Shown piece by piece: positions 47,706 through 61,754 of a stretch of DNA of 64,000 nucleotides. Made by a program: the position numbers and the translations under genes. The DNA is from Glandiceps talaboti (Eukaryota > Hemichordata > Enteropneusta > Spengelidae), in the NCBI RefSeq assembly GCF_964340395.1, contig NC_135553.1, forward strand, positions 10,246,501 through 10,310,500, given 5' to 3'. The notes under the pieces were generated by a model. That model made no database searches. It worked only from the letters and a program-made list of their open reading frames with translations, and was not told where the DNA came from. Position 1 is the first letter of the stretch. Each line of letters begins with the position of its first letter.

Positions 47706-50700
47706 TAGGCTGACAGATGTAATCTTACTTTTCTTACTGTTTTCTTCCTTTGCTTGTTTTGTTTTTATGCTTTGGTTTCAATTAGGCAGTCTCCTTATCG
47801 GTTTGTTGGTTGGTTGGGGGGGGGGGGGGGAGCGAACATACCGTAAGTAACAACACCTCAAACAGATTTTGTTTTCTCTATTTTGATCAAGATGTGTTTA
47901 TTTCAGCTGAGCTGTGAATACATTAACACTAATGAAAGGACGGAGACACCACAACACAATTTATCATAAAAATACATGAGAGTTTCTATGTAACACATCA
48001 CTGTGAAATTGATGTGAAAAATCACCATCAATAGTTGATTCAAGGCTCTATATGTGAAATTAACACGACTGAAATTTGTGGAAATTGAGAAGGCAAACAT
48101 GTATACTCTGAAAGTTCAGACAGTGAAATTGATATCTTGGGAACAAGTTATAATGTTATAATTATACAATAGTAGTTCGTCCAATAGTGCTTCGCAAGGT
48201 AAAGTTTAAGTTTCATAAATTTTATATATATGCAAATGAGCATCGAAAAACACTTTACTAAATCAGACACTGGTGGCGCTGTTTAACAATGTTTTCCAAG
48301 ATGGTAAAATGAAATGCACAAGTTCAGCCATGTTTGAATTGTGTTCAGTCTCTTATTTTGAAAGCTTCAAATTGTGTAAGCCTCAATTTTCATGCTCTTT
48401 CAATAAAACTTAAAATCAGAATCTTCCGTAGTCAATTTTTTTAGCACATTTGTCATTAAAAACTTTGGTCTGTCGCACAATCTTAGAATTTGTCATAGTT
48501 TTCCAAAATTGCCAATTCACTAATTCCCATCTACAAAGACAAAATTCATTGCATGTTTAATAGTACGTTCTTATAAAAGATGTGGCCACTTGTACAGTTT
48601 GTGAAAAAAGTTTGGCTTTGAATTTTTTGGCAAAGAATGAGAAAGTAGTCCATTGAAATAAAGAATATTTCAATGGCAGTTTAATAATTTACCCTGTGTG
48701 TTCCCTGTTTCTACATTTATGTAAATTGTTCCAGCAAAAAGTAAACAAAATACATAATTAGAAAAACATGGGTGGATAGGAACAATTTTCTGAATGTTGC
48801 CATGGTAACAGTTCCTCCATATGGTTGTATCCTTCATGTATGTTAAAATGAACTTCAGCAATCAGAAACATCATTTAAATGAATTTTAGTTTGGCACATT
48901 CATTAAAACTTGCACCATGTCAATTTTATGTCTCTGCTTGTGAAGAAAAATATCAACCATGGATGAATCTGCATAATTGCTCCCATAATGCAATGTTTTA
49001 TGAAACCCTGCATGCATAATTGTCTAAACACATTGCATTAGGGATACCAATGAGAGGGAAACCCAGTTTCATAGGTATAGATGTATTTGAAGCCAAAAAA
49101 ATCATAAAACAAAGAATTTTTCTTGACTATGAAAGTCACTTGTTAAAACACACAAAACAGCATTCTACAAACAGTTCACAAAATTTAAAAATATTACACA
49201 TATGCAGTAAAAGTTGTGACCTTTACATGGTATGCCTTCAGTAGGAAGTATAGAGTTGTTCAGATAACATCAATGTTTCTAGATTGACACTCCTTATTTT
49301 GATAATTACTGCTGTGGAAATCAACTATCGGCAAACTAAGATAGACACAAACTAAAACTAGTACTATTGCTACAACATGTTGATATAAGCTAGCAACAGG
49401 CATTGATGTATTTACACTCACAGTAGGGTGGCATCTCTGATGATATTCCAAATTATTACAAGCAGCATGATATCCAACCTTATTCAGTATAATTTACATT
49501 ATCTTGGTTACAAGGTGATTATATCCACATCACAAAGGCACCCCCGCTATCACCCACTTGTGTAATCTACCACAACAAACAATAATAGTTTTAGAGTATA
49601 TATATCTACATCTTGATTTATTGGCCAATAGCTTGATTTCCGTAGTAGTATTTCAGATACAAACACAATTTCCGCAAAGTGCCTAGTATTACCGAAACAC
49701 TCTTCACTTTCTACTTCCAATACTACAAGGCTATACAGTTACAATCAAGTGAATGTCCACGACACAACTCAAATTCAACTTTTTCTTTAAAATCAAACAA
49801 AAAACATTGCACAAATAACCAAGTATGAAACAATAAACTCAACACAAACTAAAAAAATAAATATAACCATCAATTCTCATCTAATACCATCTAATTTATC
49901 ACATGCATATTTTATCGCTCCATTTGTATCGTCATGACAACAACCATAAACTACAATATTCCCCCCCCCCCATTCAATTTTTCAGTATGAAATTTGATTT
50001 CACAAATATTCACGACATTATGTGATGCTTTTCGATATTTTTTTGAAGATCATTATTTTTTTTTCCAACCGAGTTCAAGCAGGGGACAAGTTGATTATAA
50101 TTCATGGCAAGACCATGTTGAGACCCTGGCATACTTGCCCTGTATTTCCCTTATATTATTTAATAAAACTATCATATTTCTGCCAAATACCATGCAATAA
50201 GTATACATTTCTGAATAAATGATTAATATTTTCATAAATTTGTTAAATTTCGCAATGTTTATAATAATACAGTTTTGTTTATTGTCAAAATTGTGGACTA
50301 TAACAGTCACTTGATCTTTATATGTTTATGCCGAGTTTCTGAAAAATTCTGTCAAATTTATGTCAAATATTGATTGAAAATATTCTCTTTTTTTTTTAAT
50401 CTTGGAACCTTCTTCTATGTGTTCTTTTCTGACATTAAGTAAAAATTTGTGGAATTTTATTGCACTTACTTCCATAATTTGTAGAATGAGATTTTCAAAT
50501 AATCTAAAGCTAAAAAGTGATCTCCTTTTAATATAATACACGTACCCCAGATTGAATGGCATGATATCCGAAAACGAAATTACACTTGATATTAACAAAA
50601 CTAAATCCAACACATAATGACATAGCTCAATAAATTTTCTGTTTTTAATAATAGAGTCTCCGATATTTCAATAATCAATCATGTGTTACTTAAGAAATTT

Positions 50701-51199
50701 GTCCCATTACATTTATCAGAATAACAACTATCAAGAATTTGCCAAATATTATTAATAATTGATCTGTCATATATACAATAATTTCCTATTTACATACAAC
50801 TGTACACTAAGCAGTCAAATTTATATCCACTGCCTTGTCTCAGGATTTCCGCATTTAATAAATATTTTTTTTTTTTTGCCCAAAAAAATAAATTATACGT
50901 CAGCAAGTTTGAAACATTCAGGTAAATACTTCTGGACAGAAATAAATTCTAAACATCTGGACATTTATCTCTGATTTTAAGTACAGTAAAAAAACGCTTT
51001 GTCAAATTTTTCTACTAGTTCAAATTCATAAGTATAAGTGATTGACCCTTTTCACTGAATGACGCCCTCTAGAAATAGTTTCAATAAGAATATTCTTCAT
51101 GCAAATTAATGAAAACATTGTCAAAGAAAGGTGCCCACTCGTGGTCATATTTTACTACTGAAAGGGACAGTAAAACGCAATTTTTTTCCGATAAAGAGT

Positions 51200-51211
51200 G
51201 CCCTCTAGTGG
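51200..51211 (-). promoter_or_regulatory. CTCF-core-like motif
   Basis: Minus-strand ccactagagggc fits CCASYAGRKGGC at all 12 positions. A second perfect match is at 51341-51352 and near matches are at 51366-51379 and 51426-51437. Confidence 0.35.
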
Positions 51212-51340
51212 TGATGTTGTAAAAAGAGGGTGCTATTCATTACAAAGGCAGGAGTAAACTTTACTACAAAGGGTGTCCTATAATAACAGTGTTTGCTTAA
51301 ATTAGGTGGCACGATTGATTGAAACTTTCCTATGAAGGGT

Positions 51341-51352
51341 GCCCTCTAGTGG
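51341..51352 (-). promoter_or_regulatory. CTCF-core-like motif
   Basis: Identical 12-mer to the one at 51200, inside the next repeat block and in the same orientation. Confidence 0.35.
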
Positions 51353-51789
51353 TGATGACTTAACCAGTGCTAGAGGGCACTTTTCATCAAAAAGGTACAA
51401 TAAGTAAACTTTACATATGAAGAGTACCCTCTAGTGGTGACATTTTTTTAGAGGGTGCTATTCATGACATAATACAACGGCCTCATCTACATATGCACCT
51501 GTAATAAGAACTATTCAAAGAAAAGTACTGTATAATGTCATTAACTCTAAAATGCAAAATGCTTTGTGCAATGTTCTACACCAACATGATCTAAGGGAAA
51601 GCAACATAACACTAGTCAAAGAACTTGGCTGACTGCAGTATGGTTGATAATATTTAAATCACAGGCACTCAAAATGTGTCATCCTCAGATAAATTGTTTG
51701 GTCAAACTTCAAATATGCAGACTAAAAAATAACACAGCCATACTGATATTTGAAAACTAGCAATAAACTATTTCAGCTTACATTGTAGC

Positions 51790-52512
51790 CTGTAATGTAC
51801 AGGGTGCCCTCACACACCAGTCAACTCCTCTCACGAGAGCAGGAGGCCAGTGAGGGCAGAACGACATGATGTATCTTTATGGTCTACCTATTTTGCAAAG
51901 TATTTTGTACTGGAAAAGTGAGGTCTGCTCACAAAGAAGTCACTTTTGAGCTTCAGATTGTTCTAGATTAGTAGACTTGGTAGAAAGACTACAAACCATT
52001 TAAAAGAGACCATACAACCAATATAAACTTAAATTTTCCTTTTTTCTACCCATTACAATTTAAAACTTTTGACAAGAAAATAATTTGCCTAAGTGCTAAA
52101 AAAACCCAAAGAAACTTGCCTAAGATCAGATCATAACACCAATTTGACTGTATAAAGTTTTTTTAGCCAAATGAAAACTTGAAATTTGTTCTGAATTTAA
52201 AAGAAAGAAAATTTGGCTATGAAACGAGATATTTTCAAATGCAATAGACTGTAGAATATGTTGTGTTGTTAGTTCAGCCCCATATGACACACTGTATCTC
52301 AGACTAGAGATAAACTAGTGTAGGATTTTGCTCAGGGTTATCATTTTAAACGTTTTCTAAATCTGAAATAAGTGATTTCTATGCAATACAATACCTAGAG
52401 TCCAGTCAGTCTTTCTACAAGTTAGACTGTAAGATATATGACTTGTCGTTCTGCCCTCACCGGCCTTGATCGATGTGTGAGGGCGCCCAATCATGGCGTA
52501 CATTACAGATTA
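51790..52512. mobile_element. Inverted-repeat element in MMD 3' flank
   Basis: The left arm (ctgtaatgtac ... gggtgccctcacacac ... agtgagggcagaacgaca) is the imperfect reverse complement of the right arm (tgtcgttctgccctcaccgg ... tgtgtgagggcgccc ... gtacattacag). Arms are about 75-85 bp, with weaker complementarity further in (agaagtcactt, gtagaaagact). The whole is about 720 bp with no open frame. Diverged copies of the right arm lie at 54165-54252 and 54776-54862. Confidence 0.6.
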
Positions 52513-53407
52513 TCTACAAATATGCAAATGAAAATATAGAGTTCATTCAACATGAGAACTGGTAGCAAGTCTAGCATGGAAGCCATAGAACATGTGACTT
52601 CATATATGATCCGCATGTGGCTTCACAACATGTGACAGTTCCTCACTCACCCTCTTTGGCCTCTAAAACTACAATTAATTTCTATAGGATTCATTGGTCC
52701 CAAAAACCAAACAATTTGAACAAAAGTGAGGGGGAGGGGAGGATAGGATCAAACATACTTGTACGAGTTCCCAGGCGAATTTGAATGTCATCATTGCCAT
52801 GAGCACAGTCAGAAAATTGTACATTAGTACACAACTATTTTGAAAACAAATTGCTGTCGTAAGCGTTAATTGTGAGTCAAGCATAAAACATCAGACTAAG
52901 GGATGGATTAACTGCATCTCTCTGACGTTGTACCATTTTGTCCTGTTAATGAATTTGAGATTGTCTAAAGCTCATGGCAATGGTGAAACTCATCCACAAT
53001 AATAACCAAGTGGAAAATACACATATCAGTATATACTATACAGCATATAAAGTACAAAAGTTAAACAGTCTCTGAAGTAAAACTCTGCAGTATAAGCTTC
53101 TTTGTTTTCTGACTGAACTCACAACTATGAGCACCATTGCTTTCGGAATACAAGCATGCTTCACAACTATACACATACACATATGTATCAAACATTCAAT
53201 ATACTGTGCTCCCTTTGTAAGATGGTGTAGATAAATAGAGTATTCTAATAAACATCAACCTGGTCTGTGATAAATATTTTGACACATAATTCAAGTCTGT
53301 GAGATTTTTTATATAAATGATGTCAGTTGGTTTATAAAGATTTGACATTTTGAGCAAACTGACAGTATGTATGCTTTGTTATTCATCACAAAACAAACAT
53401 TCTTGAC

Positions 53408-53434
53408 ATCTAATCTAATCTAATCTAATCTAAC
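53408..53434. repeat. (TCTAA)n pentanucleotide repeat
   Basis: About five tandem units. Confidence 0.9.
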
Positions 53435-53547
53435 GTTTAAAAGATATATTTCTCTTTAAATTTCTAAAAATGTGAAATTCTTCCGCAGAGCAGAATTCAA
53501 TGTCATGGTTTTAAAATAAGATGATCGCTGTGTAGCAGACCTTTTAC

Positions 53548-53632
53548 ATTTCTTCATTTCAACTGCAGAGGGCTCCCTTTGTGATCGCTAAGTACATTTC
53601 TTCATTTCAACAGTAGAGGGCTCCCTTTGGGT
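53548..53632. repeat. Two-copy tandem duplication, about 49 bp
   Basis: The segment catttcttcatttcaac-g-agagggctccctttg occurs twice in succession, separated by a gatcgctaagta joint. Confidence 0.85.
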
Positions 53633-54164
53633 CAGAATACAAGTACTTATTGTGGAAAATGCCATGCACAATAAATGTTAATTTGTTTTTAACCTTTGAG
53701 ATCACTTCTCTATATATCAGTCCTGACAACAGACGTCACAGAGATTTTTAACCCAAGTTACGTAAAGGTTATCTTCATCAGTTTCTTAATTGTTTCCATG
53801 GCAATAAAGAGACTCTCACATTTGATGGCTGCCATTAAATCTTTCATACACTGGTCTGTCATCAATCTCTTTCCGTGGATAATCACAGTAAGAAATGTCT
53901 GGAGTCATTATTTTTTCTATATGTGGGAGCTCACCTATATGTTTTTTGTAAAAGAATTCTACACTATAAAACAAAGAGTTTGCCTTTTTTTTTTAAAACC
54001 CTGCATTCTCTGATAACACGAATACTGACGTAAGTACATATGGTGTTCAACACAATCTGATGAAAGCTGTTCATAAGTTGTCAAGGTTTGCTTCATTTAA
54101 CACCGACACTGTTGTCTTTCTGATGCCGTGTATATTGCTGAAATATACAGGTAGTTAAGGTAAT

Positions 54165-54252
54165 ATAGACTGTAAGATATGTTGTGTCATGAGAAAGGGG
54201 TTGACCGATGTGTGAGCCCTGGCATCCCACCACGGCATACCTTACAGACTAC
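54165..54252 (+). repeat. Solo right-arm copy of the 52.5-kb element
   Basis: Shares gactgtaagatat, tgaccgatgtgtgag and cggcataccttacaga, in the same order and orientation as 52425-52512. Confidence 0.55.
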
Positions 54253-54454
54253 GGGTGATAATGAAACCATACAAGTACTTTAAATTTATGTTTTCAGCTG
54301 AAAATTCTTTCAAAAAGAGTATTATTTCAGCCTGTGGGCCGGGGTTTATCATTACAGCTGTACAGTGAAATAGACACACTATATTCACTAAGGTGAAAGG
54401 TATTGTGGAAAAGACATACAAATCATCAGCCAGAGTGAAATATATATATAAATA

Positions 54455-54672
54455 TATACGAGTGTCTAAAGAGAAACAGACAAATGACGTAGATTCAGCT
54501 AAGAGTGAAATATATGTGCTATGTGTCTACACAATGTACGGTGAAATAGACATGATATAAACGTGAGCTGGGGGTGAAATATATATGTTACATGTCTATA
54601 CACAATATATAGTGAAATACACATGACATTAATGTGAGCTAGGGGTGAAATATATATGCTCATGTCAAAGTT
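54455..54672. repeat. Tandem repeat, three units of about 70 bp
   Basis: Each unit has gagctagggRgtgaaatata, an atgctaYRtgtctacac segment and an agtgaaatagacatgac segment. Confidence 0.8.
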
Positions 54673-54775
54673 CACAAAGTTAAAGCTTATCCATTGTAAG
54701 TAAGAATATAAGTATTCTCTCATATTCTAAGTAGTCACGGCAGGTTTTTTTTTAGACTTGTACCTTTTTATAAAT

Positions 54776-54862
54776 AGAATATAAGATACATAATGTTGTT
54801 CCATCATCACTGGCCAGCTCTAACCGATGTGTGAGGTGCACCATCATGTACCTTACAGACCT
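54776..54862 (+). repeat. Second solo right-arm copy of the 52.5-kb element
   Basis: Shares aagatacat, ctaaccgatgtgtgagg and catcatgtaccttacagac with the copies at 52.5 and 54.2 kb. Confidence 0.5.
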
Positions 54863-55418
54863 CCTTGTACATACCATATCCAAAATGCAGTAAAATAAAA
54901 ACAACAAAATCTTCTGGCTCCTGTTAATTCATATTTGAATAAAAACAAACAAATGAACAGATTATACTCTATCTTGTATATTTACCGTGTTAAAAATCGC
55001 CATGACAACTAGTATAAATCAAATAAATAAATAAATAAATACCATCTGCTAAAAACCATCCAAATATTTTGAAATTAAAATCAAAATTTTTTACGTAAAT
55101 ATAACATTTTGGTTTTTGTGAGGTTGAAATTGTTTTTTGAGGAAAATTACACAGAAAAATAGATGATGCTGTTTTTAGACTCAAGACAGAGAAACAAAAA
55201 AAACAGTCTTAATAAGACATGTTATCTAAGAATAAATATTTGTCATAAAATTGACAAATTGATGGAAAAAAAGCTCATTAAGAATATCGGCCCTGGGTCA
55301 TAATTTGCAGTAAGGACTCACTTTTGTCAGGTACTTTTTATTTGTAATTATCTGATATTGTGTTACCCATTAAATTTAGGAAACTCTTTGACATGTGGTG
55401 ATCTTTGACACCTCAGCC

Positions 55419-55431
55419 AGGTCAAAGGTCA
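55419..55431 (+). promoter_or_regulatory. DR1-type nuclear receptor motif
   Basis: A perfect AGGTCA-A-AGGTCA, 325 bp downstream of the MMD stop. A second one, in opposite orientation, lies 200 bp away. Confidence 0.35.
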
Positions 55432-55629
55432 GGTAATACTATGACGCTCTAATTGAAAGTGTCACTTTGGGTAAATGTTCTCTGGTCTACAGTGGCATAG
55501 TTGTGTGTTTGAAGAATTGATCTGTATCTCGCTGAAGTGAGTCAATACTGCAAATTAATACTATAGAAATTTCAGTTCAAACGTTTCTAAATATCCCTGT
55601 AAATTGATCAAGGCAGTTGTTACCTACTT

Positions 55630-55642
55630 TGACCTTTGACCT
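55630..55642 (-). promoter_or_regulatory. DR1-type nuclear receptor motif
   Basis: tgaccttTGACCT on the + strand is a perfect AGGTCA-A-AGGTCA on the - strand, probably within the MMD 3' UTR DNA. Confidence 0.35.
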
Positions 55643-55755
55643 TATCATGTGACCTGACATTGCAACATCAAATATGAAGGTATATTCACTGTTGGCTGTG
55701 CGTCTTGTGTGGCAGTCAAACACACTAGGTCATTTCAGCTTAAAAACAAAAGACT

Positions 55756-58184
<2,429 letters not shown>

Positions 58185-59489
58185 CTGCAGACAAATAAAA
58201 TAACATGTGAGTGCCGAAGGAACATAACACTCCTTCGAGTAAAAATGATTGCTGAAGGAACAATATCATACCCCTTCAAGAAAAGCCTAGAGGAATAGAA
58301 ACAGCATGTGAATGTCACAGAACCCATCTCTTTCAAGTAAAGCCTGCAGGGAAATGAAATAACACATGACGGAGGAACGTAACACCCCTTCAAGTAAAAG
58401 CCTAGAGGAATAGAAAATAGCATGCAAGTGCTGAGAAACCTAACAGCCTTCCAAGTGAAGCCTAGAAAGATAAAAACAAGATGTGAATATCAAGGAATTC
58501 AAATCCCCTTCAAGAAATGCCTGGAAGCAAAGAAAACATAAAATGTTACAACTTGATTCATCCTTGCATTTATAAAACAATCCAGTCTAAGTTAAAGTAC
58601 CTTTAAAATAGAGATTTATACTCAGGGGATGAGGAAATTACAACATTTTTGCTTTTTTTTACTGGCAATAATTTTGAAATGCCTGCAGATTGGTTGTGTT
58701 TATCATAGCGGTGCTATTTATAATACAGCTGAAAGGGCTTTAGGAATATTTTCACAACAATTGCAAACTGGTGACAGACATCTATCATGTACAGGTCTGT
58801 AGAGTTCATCTGGATGTAAAGTCTAACCTTCTTGGCATCAACATCTACCAGTCGTAAACTTTGACATTTACAGCCCTCACTAACACTACTGTAACTTTTT
58901 GTTAGATGGGAAATAGCTTGATCATAGAGCCAGGAATCAAACATGGCGGTCAAACAAAGTCAGTTTGGAACAAAAAACAACTATATTTCACTGTCTATCT
59001 GTTTACTATTTTTTTCTGTTAAAACATTCTCAGTTGAAAAATACACCAAAAATCTTAACATTAAATGATTTCATCATTCCATGTGACCTGTTCTTTACTT
59101 TTTAAAAATTTTCTCAGTTAAGCTTTACTAGTTGATAAGACAAATCCTCAAACTTGGGCTAAATTTTTCCTCTAAAAACACAACAAAGAGCGGTACCGCT
59201 ATGTATGATTAAGTTTGGAGTGGGTAGTTGTTTTAGTAATCTGGATCTTAAATTATCAAGTGTTACACAGTCCAGCGTTAAACAGTCAGTTACACAGGAA
59301 CTACAGATCTCACATATTTAATGTTCTGAATACAGTACATATTTGTGAATTCTTGGGTAAAATGTACAATGGTGTTACTAAAATTCAGACTGTTATATGT
59401 AGCACGTCATCTGCAATGCCTCTATCAAGGTATTTGTGAAAGTAGGTATATGTACTCATTCCCTGGTATTGATGTATCAGTATAGTGCC

Positions 59490-59522
59490 TCATCCCCCCC
59501 CCCCTCCCCCTCCCTCCCCCTC
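59490..59522. repeat. C-rich tract
   Basis: Poly-C with scattered T. A similar run is at 59661-59678. Confidence 0.85.
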
Positions 59523-60270
59523 AACTACCAAGCATCCTTACTTTGTAATACAGGGACCTGGTTTGGCCAAACACAATCCTCAGAAATAGGTAGATGTTTT
59601 TGAACCCTAGTAGCATACAATCTACCTGAAATCTGTCTGAATGTATAACCGTATCCTCACCCCCCCCCCCCACCCCCAGCTTCAGTAGTCAAAACCGTCT
59701 CATCAAGTTAGGAAAACACTATTATCAAACACCCACCATATCTACTTGAGTACTATGTGGACTCCATTATGATCAATATCTTAGTTGCCATGGTGATACG
59801 TCTCCATGTCATTAAAACCAGTGATGAAAATCCTGATTCAGCTTAAATGATATCTTTAGTCACAGATAATTACCTAGTTTTTTTAATATTCCCATTCCAG
59901 TTTTTGTCATCCTTTTCTGAATCCAAAATATGATTACCATTTTTTAAGATAAGACTAGAAGCACTTACTTTCAGCAATGTTCAAATATGATATCATATTA
60001 ATCTATAAATTACACAATAACAATAGTTATCATGAATGATAACTCTTAATGTTTGCTTTCTATCTTAAATATGTAAAGAGAATTATCAATTTTGTGCCAT
60101 AAATTTTGTAAAAATATATTTCAATCTGAAAATCCTGGTAATATTGATACTACGAGTGATTTCATTTCTTTAGTATTCTGTACAATGGATCAGAATGCTT
60201 TCTATACTAAATTCATGAGGCAGTCTCCGGCATATTTTTTTCAATTTCATGAAATGTACATGTCATAGCC

Positions 60271-60357
60271 TGGAATCCATATCAATGGGGGGTTTTGAAT
60301 TCGTTCCAGATGGAGAAATCAAAAATTCAAAATCACCTGGATTCTAGGCTATATATG
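60271..60357. mobile_element. Short hairpin element, about 87 bp
   Basis: The ends tagcctggaatcca and tggattctaggcta are inverted repeats with one mismatch. Inside, ttttgaatt pairs with aattcaaaa. The whole can fold into one long hairpin. It is probably a tiny MITE relic. No target duplication was evident. Confidence 0.5.
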
Positions 60358-60892
60358 TCATATGTAATTGTTTCATTCTGAACTTTGAACTTTTTTAATA
60401 AAAATATCAGTGTTATAAATTTTCTATCTTCAAGAATGATTTACTGTCATCATTTGGTGGGTTTTTTGGTGAATGTTCAATTTTTTTTATATTTACTTCA
60501 TGCAGTTTATCATTAAAGTGACACAAGCTGAGTTTATAATCTTTTCACTCAAGTGAAAATACTTACATAAAATCTTGGTTAAACTATTCTAGTATAATGT
60601 TAATGTCGATGTATGCCTTCTATGATATCACAATTTGTGTTCTGACTTTGCTAGAACTACTGATTGCATAGTACGTAGTTCCTGTACATTTTTGGTACAT
60701 ACAATAAATTATATCATCTGATACATCATTTATAAGTTATATCCTTATACCAGGTTTGAGTTCATTATGTGCAAGTGAAGTGTACATTATTTATACTATG
60801 GGTACCTTTTAATGTTCAGAAAAAAATTACATTCCAAAAACATACAAACTCTGTGCTTGTGCCCCTTTAACAGAATTGATGTACATTTTATT

Positions 60893-60936
60893 GCAATAAC
60901 CATAGACCCTCCACCATTGAGGGTCTATGCAATAAC
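60893..60936. mobile_element. 28-bp hairpin insertion with 8-bp target duplication, copy 2
   Basis: The hairpin (60901-60928) begins catagaccctccacc and ends gagggtctat. It is flanked by the perfect 8-mer gcaataac on both sides (60893-60900 and 60929-60936). The arms match the insertion at 18489-18522, while the flanks differ, as expected for two independent insertions. Confidence 0.75.
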
Positions 60937-61050
60937 TGATCAAAGTTATGAAACTACTGAGTTTATTTGATATGTAGAGTGCTGCACTGTGACTCAAGGC
61001 TGGCCAATACAAACAAACTCAAAGAGTGGCGATGGCAAATTGCCCATTGC

Positions 61051-61070
61051 CCCCCCCCCCCCCCCCCCCG
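61051..61070. repeat. Poly-C tract
   Basis: A C run of about 20 bases followed by a C-rich stretch. Confidence 0.9.
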
Positions 61071-61754
61071 ACCTGTTCCCCCACTTTTTGCCCCATGTAG
61101 TAGATTACAAAAGTGGATGATGGCAGTGCCTTTCAGTTAGTTGTGTGGATATTATCACACTATAGCCAAGATTATTAAACAACAACAAAAATATGTAAAA
61201 TATTGAATTCAAATTTTAGTTGAACGTTTTTTAAAATAAAAATTAAAGATGTGTAAAAATATGGAATTCAAATTTTAGTAATTTATGAACAGCATCTTAC
61301 TTTTAAGCTCACACTGCTATTCTTCAGTTTTTATGGACAAGAATTATTGTAAGTCTGCCGAGGAGGATTTCTAATTTATTAAATATTTAGTCTATATATA
61401 TATATATATAAAGGTTGCCAAGGAATACCTATTGTTCTCAGTAAATTTTTGGTAAAATTGTACATAATTTTTTCAAGAGGTAATAATTAGCATATTTTGA
61501 CCATATTAAAGATATTCTCCAATGTAGTTAAAAGATCATATACAGGAAATGAAAGAGTTCGACATACTATAATTTATTATCATTGGTATAGGAGAATTGT
61601 ATTCAATTGATGAGTATGTATAATAATATAATTCACAAAGCCGCAGGTGTCTGTACAATTAATACACAAGATTTACGGTTGGCCAAACACAGACTATAAT
61701 GAAAATTTACACACAACTATAACGTTATATATAGTAATTTTAGATGTGTGATGT

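Larger units (their letters stand above)
51060..51480. repeat. Diverged repeats carrying ccctctagtggtgat motifs
   Basis: Blocks with gtgccctctagtggtgatg (near 51199 and 51340), gtaccctctagtggtgac (51425) and agagggtgctattcat (near 51226 and 51448) recur over about 420 bp together with acttt-ctatgaagRgt segments. The ccctctagtgg part matches the CTCF core when read on the - strand. Confidence 0.7.
45307..55755. other. Convergent intergenic region with presumed 3' UTRs
   Basis: No coding sequence was recognised. It should hold the RADIL 3' UTR on the + strand and the MMD 3' UTR on the - strand. A possible RADIL polyadenylation signal AATAAA is at 48402, but the true end cannot be seen from sequence. 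Contents listed separately are repeats, a dispersed-family arm, CTCF-like motifs, an inverted-repeat element and DR1 sites. The rest is AT-rich unique sequence. Confidence 0.6.

Noticed and set aside
58714-58953. An 80-codon minus-strand frame upstream of the MMD exons, tested as a missing exon.
   Set aside because: It has no hydrophobic membrane segments or PAQR motifs, and no splice phase fits the known exon.
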